Shown one piece after another: positions 7,832 through 14,941 of a DNA stretch of 25,956 nucleotides. Source of the DNA: JAGOEX01 sp964630905 (GTDB lineage Bacteria > UBP6 > UBA1177); the NCBI GenBank assembly GCA_964630905.1, contig CAZVWR010000046.1, forward strand, positions 1 to 25,956. The letters run 5' to 3'. The position numbers and the translations under genes were made by a program. The notes beneath the pieces were generated by a model. That model did not search any database. It was not told where the DNA came from and saw nothing but the letters and a program-made list of their open reading frames with translations. Position 1 is the first letter of the stretch; every line of letters starts with the position of its first letter.

Positions 7832-8356
7832 ATGATAAATTTTATCCTTTCTTTAATAATTTCAGTATTCCTTTTCTCATGTGCCACAGCACCGTCAGAA
7901 AACCGGAAAACCTCTGTTGAGACGGGTTCAGGATCCTTTTCTCTTGAACTCGAAAGAGTTGACGGGGGAACTTTCAGTTTTGACGATATAAAAGGGAAAA
8001 AATATTTGCTTGCAGCCTTCTGGGCGACCTGGTGTGAGCCTTGTAAAACTGAACTCAAAAAACTTGCCCAGATGTATGCCGAATTTTCCGAACATATTGA
8101 ATTTGTTGCTGTTTCAACTGACTCTGAAGATCTTACAGACAAGGTCAACGAATTTGCTGTAGAAAACGCACTCCCCTTTCCAGTCCTTATTGATCCTTCA
8201 GGGAACACTGTCGCATCGATAATTCCGGGCGGGGACACTGTTCCGTATTCCATAATCGTTGACAAGGCAGGCAATGTCATATCAAGACACAGCGGGTATA
8301 AACCGGGAGACGAGGAAAGTTTAAGAAAAGAACTGACAGAGCTTCTGAAAAAATGA
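7832..8356 (+). CDS. TlpA/ResA-like thioredoxin lipoprotein
   Basis: A 174-residue product with a lipobox (LFSC, lipidated Cys17) and a TlpA/ResA-type domain. It shows the strand-turn FWATWCEPC with the active pair Cys68-Cys71, then KTELKKL, the FVAVSTDSED strand, FPVLIDPSGN, and VPYSIIVDKAGN with cis-Pro138. Proteins of this kind usually reduce periplasmic or surface disulfides, for instance in cytochrome c maturation, or pass electrons from CcdA/DsbD. The start lies 5 nt after the previous stop with a poor ribosome site. Its own stop overlaps the next start (ATGA). It is the second thioredoxin-fold lipoprotein in a row. No cytochrome c or CcdA gene is nearby. Confidence 0.93.
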   Translation: MINFILSLIISVFLFSCATAPSENRKTSVETGSGSFSLELERVDGGTFSFDDIKGKKYLLAAFWATWCEPCKTELKKLAQMYAEFSEHIEFVAVSTDSEDLTDKVNEFAVENALPFPVLIDPSGNTVASIIPGGDTVPYSIIVDKAGNVISRHSGYKPGDEESLRKELTELLKK

Positions 8357-10080
8357 AACTGCTGAATTTTTTTATATTATTCTTTTTTCTTGCCGCAGCA
8401 CAGATGCTTCATGCCGATGAAAAGAAGCAGGAAGAAGTGACATGGAAAACATATTCAAAAAACAAGTCATATACCTACATTGACCATCAGGCTAAGACGG
8501 GTTCGGAAGAAGACACTTTCAATGTTTATAAAAATGAAAGCTTTATGGAAGGGGTTTATAAAAACTTTACACTGGGTGGAAGAAAAACCCTTGTTGTTTT
8601 CACAAACAAAGACTTTGATCCTGCGGTTTCACAATACGATTACAAATACAGCAATGAACTTTTAAACCACAGTTGGGAACACTGGCTTGACAGGATATAC
8701 TTAAAAGGAAAGTGGAAGCCGGTTCAGTTCACACTCGGGGACTTTTATGAAAGTATGAACCGCGGCATGGCTTTTTCAATGAAAAACGACCCTGTTTACG
8801 GTGACAATTCGATCCGCGGACTTAACATTACTTCATCAGTTAAAGGATTTCACCTCAAAGCATTCGGCGGTCGTGCAAACCCGCAGATAAGAGACAAAGC
8901 GACATTTCAGAGAATGAACGAAGCAGACGACTGGCTTGCCGGTATGGAAACAGGATACAAATGGAAAAAATTTGAATTCGGTCTCCAGTACGGATACGGC
9001 AACTACGGCAGATACAACCTTTCGCCGGCAGGAGAAGGACTCTACAAACAGACGATCGATGTTGAAAAAGAATACCATTTTACCGGTGCATATGTCTCAC
9101 TGAAAAATCCTTTCCCCCGCTTCACCTGGTATGCGGGTGCCGTTTATGTGCCATTCTGCCGCGAAGATACTATTGTAAAAACTCAGATCGGTGATCTGGA
9201 TCCGTCAACTGAGACAGAAATAACAGATCAGGATAATGCCAGCGCATTCTACTCCAACACACTTTATTATTTTGATTTCGGGAAAAAGAAAAGCAGGCTC
9301 ACATTCAAGCTCGAAGGCAAAGTGTACAACAAGTTCTTTCTTAATTACTCAAGAATGGAAGACGCTGATTTCCAGAGAAGATATTTTGCTCCACCCACTC
9401 TGCTTCCCAAAGAACTTCAGATAGATAATGAGTTTGATACCTGGGCTGTCGGAGCGAGAGTTACGTTTAATGAAAACAATACCGGTTCAAAATTTTTCAT
9501 AGATTTTGTAAAAGGCGATTCACTAAACAACAAAGATGCATTCCCTGCACCTAAAACATCGGTGATCAGTGAATACAAGGAAGAAGATTTCTGGTATTTT
9601 GCAGGCGGCGGGGAAAAAGCATGGAACAGTTTCTCCATGTCAGCAGGCGCAGGGTATCACACCGTTACAGGAAAAAACAATGATCCTGAATTTAAAAACA
9701 GCAGGGACTGGATAATATCATATCTCCATCTTGGCGGACATATATCAAAATTTTCAGTCAAGTTCACAAACGACTATTACATTAAAGACATGTGGATAAA
9801 CGGCACTCATGAAATGGATTACGCTCACGAATTAAAAACAGTTCTCGACATTTCATGGAACAAACGTTATTTCGCCGCAATAAAGAACACTTTCTGGAAA
9901 AACAGACCCGAAGGAGATGCAAAATGGTACACCGGTGGATCACTCGGATTTAATTACGATCCCTTTAAAATATATATTTTTGGAGGATTGGAAAAAGGCG
10001 GATACACCTGTGACGGCGGAGCCTGCAGATTTCTTCCCGATTTCAAGGGTATTAAAGCGGAGGTCGATATAACTTTATGA
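8353..10080 (+). CDS. Outer-membrane beta-barrel protein of unknown function (DUF6029-like)
   Basis: A 575-residue protein with a signal peptide cleaved near residue 21 (MLHA, then DEKK). The mature part is a succession of amphipathic strands rich in Tyr, Phe, Trp and Gly with short turns (FEFGLQYGYGNYGRYNL, FTWYAGAVYVPF, LGFNYDPFKIYIFGGLEKG), the signature of an outer-membrane barrel. The stretch 'LGDFYESMNRGMAFSMKND' followed by RG-N resembles barrels annotated DUF6029, which I recall being found near TlpA-like genes; I could not check this. The last strand ends 'IKAEVDITL' rather than an aromatic residue. Two Cys sit near the C-terminus (CDGGAC). It overlaps by ATGA with the TlpA-like gene before and the small membrane protein after, so it is very probably part of the same module. 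Confidence 0.72.
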   Translation: MKLLNFFILFFFLAAAQMLHADEKKQEEVTWKTYSKNKSYTYIDHQAKTGSEEDTFNVYKNESFMEGVYKNFTLGGRKTLVVFTNKDFDPAVSQYDYKYSNELLNHSWEHWLDRIYLKGKWKPVQFTLGDFYESMNRGMAFSMKNDPVYGDNSIRGLNITSSVKGFHLKAFGGRANPQIRDKATFQRMNEADDWLAGMETGYKWKKFEFGLQYGYGNYGRYNLSPAGEGLYKQTIDVEKEYHFTGAYVSLKNPFPRFTWYAGAVYVPFCREDTIVKTQIGDLDPSTETEITDQDNASAFYSNTLYYFDFGKKKSRLTFKLEGKVYNKFFLNYSRMEDADFQRRYFAPPTLLPKELQIDNEFDTWAVGARVTFNENNTGSKFFIDFVKGDSLNNKDAFPAPKTSVISEYKEEDFWYFAGGGEKAWNSFSMSAGAGYHTVTGKNNDPEFKNSRDWIISYLHLGGHISKFSVKFTNDYYIKDMWINGTHEMDYAHELKTVLDISWNKRYFAAIKNTFWKNRPEGDAKWYTGGSLGFNYDPFKIYIFGGLEKGGYTCDGGACRFLPDFKGIKAEVDITL

Positions 10081-10439
10081 AAACATTAAAAAAAATTGTA
10101 TTGTCAAACATGGGCATATCCAGTATCATAATTTCAATTATAAGTATTTTTTCAATAATTTACACTGTTTCCGCAAGAGAGGAAGCTTTCAGTAACTTTG
10201 AAAAATTTAAAAATGAAGAACATTGCTTCCAGGGCGAAAAATCCGATCCTGAGTGGGGAAAAATGACACCTGAGGAGAGAAAAAGTAAATCTGACAGATG
10301 TATGAGCGAACTTAACAGACTGACACAGATAAAGTACGGACCTTACATTTTTTCTTTTACTTTGATCATCGGAATAATTCTTCTTACGATACCGTTGTTT
10401 CAGATAAAAAGAGAGGATGATGATAACCAACTATCTTGA
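10077..10439 (+). CDS. Small two-helix membrane protein with a two-cysteine loop
   Basis: A 120-residue protein I cannot assign to a family. It has a basic N-terminus (KTLKK), a membrane helix at about 12-31, a ~57-residue hydrophilic loop and a second helix at about 89-109 with a charged tail (KREDDDNQ). The loop is expected to face the periplasm because of the positive N-terminus, and it contains just two cysteines (Cys50 and Cys75), which could form a disulfide. Its start overlaps the barrel gene (ATGA) and its end overlaps the carbonic-anhydrase-like gene by 23 nt. Position next to two thioredoxin-fold lipoproteins suggests, but does not show, that it takes part in thiol redox exchange across the membrane. 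Confidence 0.75.
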   Translation: MKTLKKIVLSNMGISSIIISIISIFSIIYTVSAREEAFSNFEKFKNEEHCFQGEKSDPEWGKMTPEERKSKSDRCMSELNRLTQIKYGPYIFSFTLIIGIILLTIPLFQIKREDDDNQLS

Positions 10440-11010
10440 CAGAATACCTGACATAAAACAGGGAGCTTTCATCTTTAAAACTGCTGTTATTATCGGAGAT
10501 GTAACTGTCGGGAAGGATTCAAATGTCTGGTTTAGCACTGTTGTCAGGGGAGATGTGAATAAAATTGTAATAGGTGAAAGGACAAACATTCAGGACAACT
10601 CAACTATACATGTAACCATATCTCTTTTCCCTACAACCATTGGAAATGATGTTACAATCGGGCACAATGCTGTCATTCACGGCTCAACCATAGAAGACCG
10701 TGTTCTTATCGGAATGGGTGCAATTATTCTTGACGGATGCCATATAGGAAAGAATTCAATAATTGCCGCCCAGTCTGTTTTAAGGAACGGGACTGAAATA
10801 CCTGAAGGCGTCCTTGCAGCGGGCAATCCTGCAAAAATAAAAAGAGAGCTTTCATATGATGAAATTGAAGGGCTTGCAAAATCTGCCGCAAACTATGTAA
10901 AATATTCACACAACTATTTGACATATTCTCAATCTTCGATATATTCTAATGACGAAATTAAATCGGTCATCGAAATGTTAAGAACCAATGTTTTAGGGAG
11001 CATACAATGA
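10417..11010 (+). CDS. Gamma-carbonic-anhydrase-like hexapeptide-repeat protein (YrdA/CaiE type)
   Basis: A 197-residue left-handed beta-helix protein. The hexapeptide repeats (I-G-D-V-T-V, I-G-N-D-V-T, I-G-H-N-A-V and so on) trimerise and hold metal between subunits. The family core RGDVNKIVIGERTNIQDNS is followed by the three zinc/iron ligands His65, His83 and His88. As in most YrdA/PaaY-type proteins, the acidic loop with proton-shuttle Glu of the archaeal Cam enzyme is absent. Activity as a carbonic anhydrase is therefore uncertain, and many such proteins have unknown or CoA-related roles. A C-terminal helix (SAANYVKYSHNYL) packs on the helix as usual. Translation starts at one of two adjacent ATGs (10417 or 10420) after GAGAGG. 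It ends with an ATGA overlap into the nucleotidase. Confidence 0.9.
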   Translation: MMITNYLDRIPDIKQGAFIFKTAVIIGDVTVGKDSNVWFSTVVRGDVNKIVIGERTNIQDNSTIHVTISLFPTTIGNDVTIGHNAVIHGSTIEDRVLIGMGAIILDGCHIGKNSIIAAQSVLRNGTEIPEGVLAAGNPAKIKRELSYDEIEGLAKSAANYVKYSHNYLTYSQSSIYSNDEIKSVIEMLRTNVLGSIQ

Positions 11011-12569
11011 GGAAATTTGTTTCTATCGTGTTTTTACTTTTTACAGTCAGTTTTATCAGTGCTCAGGGTAAAGAGCAGATTCTGACAGTCATTTTCACCA
11101 ATGACAGTCACGGCATGGCATGGCAGTTCGACGAACCGAACAACCCCGGGATAGGCGGACTTGCGGCACAGAAAACAATTGTTGACATGATAAGGGCCGA
11201 GGTTCAGGGCAAAGGGGGAAATGTTATCATCCTGAGTGCAGGCGATATTACCCTCGGAGACCCCAGAAGCAATGTGTGCGAGAACATGCCTTTTATAAAC
11301 GGAATGAATCTGATAGGTTACGATGCCCTGACAATAGGGAACCATGAATTTGACTTCGGACTGGAAGTGTTCCACAAAATGAAAAATGCGGCAAAATTTC
11401 CATTCCTGAGTGCCAATATTTATGAAGAAGGGGGAACAAAAGCGGTTGGAAAAGATTATCTTGAAAAAAAATTCGATGACGGTCTGAAAGTTGCTGTTCT
11501 CGGTCTTACAACAAGGGAAACAGAAGTTATAACAGGTGCCGGACTTATGGGCAACCTTGTAATGACGGACCCTATAATTGAAGCTAAAACCAAAGTTCCT
11601 TTCCTGAGAAAGAACAACGACATCGTAATAGTTCTGAGCCATCTTGGTTTTTATGAAACAGACAAAAGCTTTGACGGTTACTACGGTGACAATTATCTGC
11701 CCAAAGTCGTTCCCGGAATAGACCTCATTGTGGGCGGACACACCCAGAAGCACCTTACAAGTCCGGTGAAGATCGGAGACACACACATAGTTCAGACTGA
11801 AGGACTCGGAAAATGGGTTGGACGGTTTGACATTTACATGAAAGACAAAAAGATCGTGAAGACGGATCACAAACTCTATCCTGTAAATCTTAAAGAGAAA
11901 AAAATGAAAGAAGACAAAGCAACATACGAACTCATTGGAGAGCAGTATGCTGAAAACAAGTCAATGATAGACATGCTTAACGGTTTCAAGTGCACTTTCC
12001 CGACAAAACAGATCGGTAAAATTGACAGAGACCTTATCGGTGACAGAGAACTTTCAAGAACACAGGAAACAGAACTCGGCAATGTTATTACAGATGTCAT
12101 GAGAGAAAAAACCGGTGCAGATGCGGCTTTTATGAATTCAGGAAGCATTAGACAGGGCCTTGAAAAGGGCGTCATCACCGAAAAAGATGTCTACAGCGTA
12201 TTTCCTTTCATGGATACAGTTTTTATTGCTGAACTTACAGGATATCAGCTTCAGGAAGTTCTTGATGTTTTTGCAGAAAAAGGCCCAGGATCACCCGGAT
12301 TTCTTCAGATGTCAGGGGTGGGTGTAAAACTTTTCAAAGGATCAGCTCTTGAAATAACTGTAAACGGCAAACCTCTTGACAAAAAAAGAAAATATAAAGT
12401 TGCTTTTAATTCTTTCATTGCCGGCGGTGGAGACGGATATACCGTACTTAAGAACATAACTGCAAAAAAAGATACCGGATACTGCATCCCGTCAATCCTT
12501 GTTGAAAATCTTAAAATGAAAGGGACTTTTGCAAAACCTGCTGAAGGCCGTATTAAAATTGTTAAATAA
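11007..12569 (+). CDS. Exported 5'-nucleotidase / UshA-family metallophosphoesterase
   Basis: A 520-residue protein with a signal peptide (likely cut after SFISA, residue 19). The N-terminal metallophosphoesterase domain shows all five motifs for the two-metal site: TNDSHG (Asp33, His35), SAGDITLGD (Asp80), IGNHEFD (Asn112, His113), VLSHLG (His212) and GGHTQKH (His245). The C-terminal domain (about 345-520), which binds the nucleoside, has ELGNVITDVM, FMNSGSIRQGL, and the AGGGDGY substrate-loop signature. Family members hydrolyse nucleotides (AMP, UDP-sugars) in the periplasm to release nucleosides. No lipobox or sorting signal is seen, so it should be soluble. Placement one gene before an adenosine-kinase-like enzyme suggests it feeds purine salvage. 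Confidence 0.92.
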   Translation: MRKFVSIVFLLFTVSFISAQGKEQILTVIFTNDSHGMAWQFDEPNNPGIGGLAAQKTIVDMIRAEVQGKGGNVIILSAGDITLGDPRSNVCENMPFINGMNLIGYDALTIGNHEFDFGLEVFHKMKNAAKFPFLSANIYEEGGTKAVGKDYLEKKFDDGLKVAVLGLTTRETEVITGAGLMGNLVMTDPIIEAKTKVPFLRKNNDIVIVLSHLGFYETDKSFDGYYGDNYLPKVVPGIDLIVGGHTQKHLTSPVKIGDTHIVQTEGLGKWVGRFDIYMKDKKIVKTDHKLYPVNLKEKKMKEDKATYELIGEQYAENKSMIDMLNGFKCTFPTKQIGKIDRDLIGDRELSRTQETELGNVITDVMREKTGADAAFMNSGSIRQGLEKGVITEKDVYSVFPFMDTVFIAELTGYQLQEVLDVFAEKGPGSPGFLQMSGVGVKLFKGSALEITVNGKPLDKKRKYKVAFNSFIAGGGDGYTVLKNITAKKDTGYCIPSILVENLKMKGTFAKPAEGRIKIVK

Positions 12570-12600
12570 TCTTCTCCTTCTTTTTCTCTAAGGACACGCC

Positions 12601-13575
12601 ATGAAAAAAGTTCTCGGCATGGGAAATGCACTTGTTGATATTCTTGCTGTTCTGCCCGATGAAAAGATCCTTGCATCTTTAGGACTTGCCAAAGGCAGTA
12701 TGCAGCTTGTGGACATTGCATTCAGCTCAAGGGTGATTGACCGTATTAAGCACTACAACCCCTCAGTAATGAGTGGCGGCAGTGCTTCAAACACGATCCA
12801 CGGACTGTCACGGCTGGGTGTTGAATGTTCATTTATCGGCAAAATATCTGACGATGAATTTGGAGATGAATTCAAGAAAGATCTTATCAAATGCTCCATC
12901 AAACCAAGACTTTTTAAAGGAACGCTGGAGACAGGCAGAGCGATTGCACTTATAACACCTGACTCAGAAAGAACTTTTGCGACATATCTCGGTTCTGCTG
13001 TAACACTCTCTCCTGAAGAAATACATTCTGAACTGTTCACAGGATATGATTATTTTCATATTGAAGGTTATCTTGTCCAGAATCATACTCTTATTGAAAA
13101 AGCGCTCAAAACGGCAAAAGAATCAGGGCTTGTAACATCACTTGATCTCGCAAGTTTTAACATTGTTTCTGAGAATCTCGGATTTCTGCAGGAACTTGTA
13201 AAAAAATATGTGGACATCGTTTTTGCAAATGAAGAGGAAGCCCTTTCTTTTACAGGCGCTGAACCCGTTGAAAGTGTCAGGATAATTTCTGAAATGTGTA
13301 AAATAGGTGTTGTAAAAACAGGGGCAAAAGGCTCTCTTGTCCGTTGCGGAAAAGATGTTTGTACTGTCAACAGTTTCAAAACAACTCCGGTTGACACAAC
13401 AGGTGCCGGAGATCTTTATGCATCAGGATTCCTTTACGGATTGATTAACAACATGCCCTTTGTGACCTGTGCAAAATACGGATCACTTATGGCTTCCAGA
13501 GTTATACAGAAGATAGGGGCAAAAATACCTGACCCTGAATGGCCTGAAATAATTGAGGAACTGAAAAAATTATGA
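12601..13575 (+). CDS. PfkB-family kinase, adenosine-kinase-like
   Basis: A 324-residue ribokinase-fold enzyme. Visible features are the substrate loop GMGNALVDIL (Asn9, Asp13), the glycine pair GGSASNT at 59-65, the lid-associated region, and the C-terminal PfkB signature DTTGAGDLYASGFLYG, with anion hole 265-270 and catalytic base Asp271. The opening 'GNALVDIL' and 'SGGSASNTIHGLSRLG' match the adenosine-kinase/ADK-like branch found in many bacteria rather than fructose or ribose kinases. The exact sugar or nucleoside cannot be fixed from sequence. AAGGA at 12590-12594 is the ribosome site. The gap from the nucleotidase is only 31 nt without a terminator. The stop overlaps the transporter start (ATGA). 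Confidence 0.85.
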   Translation: MKKVLGMGNALVDILAVLPDEKILASLGLAKGSMQLVDIAFSSRVIDRIKHYNPSVMSGGSASNTIHGLSRLGVECSFIGKISDDEFGDEFKKDLIKCSIKPRLFKGTLETGRAIALITPDSERTFATYLGSAVTLSPEEIHSELFTGYDYFHIEGYLVQNHTLIEKALKTAKESGLVTSLDLASFNIVSENLGFLQELVKKYVDIVFANEEEALSFTGAEPVESVRIISEMCKIGVVKTGAKGSLVRCGKDVCTVNSFKTTPVDTTGAGDLYASGFLYGLINNMPFVTCAKYGSLMASRVIQKIGAKIPDPEWPEIIEELKKL

Positions 13576-13937
13576 ATGTTTTTGTCATTTTCCTGATTCT
13601 TGCAATCCTTTTTAACGCAGGAGCCAACATTATGATGAAGGCAGGCGTGACAACAGATCCTGTAAAAATCGAAGGCGGCATTCTTAATTTCATCCTCAGT
13701 TACCTCACCAACTGGCAGCTTATGACAGGACTCGCTTTTTTCGGGATAGCTCTTGTTTTTTATACGAAGGCTCTTGAGAAATTCAATCTTTCGATTGCAT
13801 ATCCTCTCATGACATCATGCGGTCTTATTATTGTTACTCTGTGGTCAATATTTGTGTTTCAAGAAAGATTGAGTATTGTTCAGACAGGCGGAATTTTTAT
13901 GATAATAGGTGGAATATGGATGCTAAACATTTCTTAG
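13572..13937 (+). CDS. SMR/EamA-like small four-helix transporter
   Basis: A 121-residue protein with four hydrophobic helices (about 2-22, 48-66, 74-96 and 101-119), the size and layout of small multidrug resistance proteins. The segment LSIAYPLMTSCGLIIVTLWS, then FQERLS and a Gly-rich last helix, match the SMR core. The membrane-embedded Glu of EmrE in TM1 has no counterpart here (that helix reads NAGANIMMKAG). It is therefore unlikely to be a classical proton-coupled drug exporter and is more like the ArnE/ArnF-type lipid-sugar flippase branch. It starts inside the kinase stop, and the Wza-type export gene begins within its last 22 bases. This suggests a joint role in envelope glycan transport. 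The substrate is unknown. Confidence 0.82.
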   Translation: MNVFVIFLILAILFNAGANIMMKAGVTTDPVKIEGGILNFILSYLTNWQLMTGLAFFGIALVFYTKALEKFNLSIAYPLMTSCGLIIVTLWSIFVFQERLSIVQTGGIFMIIGGIWMLNIS

Positions 13938-14941
13938 TAATTACTTCAGTTATTGCTTTAACGCTGACTTCCTGCTCTTATTCCAAATTCAAAAAATTCA
14001 AAAATGTTGCTGATAGTGAATTCGAAGTTGAGGAGATGATGCTCGACGAGAACTTTAAACAGATCGAAACCGGTGAAATGAACTATACGGTCGGCATCGG
14101 TGATGAAATAAAGATCTCCATTTACGGAAACCCGGAAGACAGTACTCAGGCAACGGCTCTGGGTGAGATTTTCGGTCATGCGGTCGATGAGAACGGAGAA
14201 ATAAACATTCCTCTCTTAAAGCATGTAAAAGTTTCAGGCCTGACAAGAAAAGAGGTCACTGTAATGCTTGAGGACCTGTATTCAAAATATATAAAGAACC
14301 CCCATATCATGTTCGATCTTGTAAAATATGACAGCAAGTTCTATTACATCACAGGCAGTGTGAAAAATGCCGGAAAACACCCGATAAAAGTCAACACAAA
14401 TGTTCTTGAAGCAGTAACATCCATTGTTCCCAATTCTGAGGATGGAGCAATTGAATATATCTATCTGAAACGGGGCGAAACTGTTCTTCCGATAAGTGTA
14501 AGCGAACTTGCTACGGGAAATGTCGATTTCTCGAAATACTTTCTTAAGGATGGAGACACTTTCTATGTTCCAGCACCAAGTGCCAACAGGGTTTATATAC
14601 TCGGTGAAGTCAAAAAACCGGGAGCTTTTGAGCTTAAAACAGCAAACTACACAATGCTCGATCTTGTTGCAGATGCCGGTGGTCTCACACCTCCTTTCAG
14701 TTCTGAGGGAAGGATCTACATGGTCAGACAGACTTCGAACAAGCATCTTCTTGTTCAGTTGAAGTTCGATGATATATTCCAAGGCAAGGCAGGAACCATA
14801 AAGCTTATGCCGGGCGATAGAGTGTTTGTATCTCCGACAGCACTTACAAGCTACAACCGCATAATTCAACAGCTTCTTCCCACATTCCAGATGCTTAATA
14901 CCGGAACGCAGATATACAGAAGCTGGAAAACCATGCCATGA
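13916..14941 (+). CDS. Wza-type polysaccharide export lipoprotein (Poly_export plus SLBB)
   Basis: I place the start at ATG 13916, behind AGGTGG at 13907-13912, inside the 3' end of the transporter gene in another frame. The 341-residue product then begins with a lipoprotein signal (lipobox LTSC, Cys20). Domains in order: polysaccharide biosynthesis/export domain at ~55-138 (YTVGIGDEIKISIYG is its hallmark), a first SLBB domain at ~142-220 (FYYITGSVKNAGKHP) and a second at ~225-306 (VYILGEVKKPGAFEL, LMPGDRVFV). The C-terminal ~30 residues could form the membrane-spanning helix of the Wza octamer, but this is not clear. Proteins of this class form the outer-membrane exit for capsule or exopolysaccharide. 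No Wzc kinase, polymerase or glycosyltransferase lies in the window. The stop overlaps polA (ATGA). Confidence 0.9.
   Translation: MDAKHFLVITSVIALTLTSCSYSKFKKFKNVADSEFEVEEMMLDENFKQIETGEMNYTVGIGDEIKISIYGNPEDSTQATALGEIFGHAVDENGEINIPLLKHVKVSGLTRKEVTVMLEDLYSKYIKNPHIMFDLVKYDSKFYYITGSVKNAGKHPIKVNTNVLEAVTSIVPNSEDGAIEYIYLKRGETVLPISVSELATGNVDFSKYFLKDGDTFYVPAPSANRVYILGEVKKPGAFELKTANYTMLDLVADAGGLTPPFSSEGRIYMVRQTSNKHLLVQLKFDDIFQGKAGTIKLMPGDRVFVSPTALTSYNRIIQQLLPTFQMLNTGTQIYRSWKTMP

Noticed and set aside
11034..11870. Long open frame on the minus strand opposite the 5'-nucleotidase gene
   Set aside because: No ribosome site or recognisable domain, odd Cys/Phe/His-rich composition, and it lies fully opposite a well-supported gene; similar antisense frames occur at 2958-3425 and 14282-14974.
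13817..13915. Upstream extension of the Wza-type gene into the transporter gene
   Set aside because: The extra residues are a Cys/Arg/Tyr-rich shadow of the transporter and would bury the lipoprotein signal; ATG 13916 has AGGTGG ahead and gives a proper lipobox.
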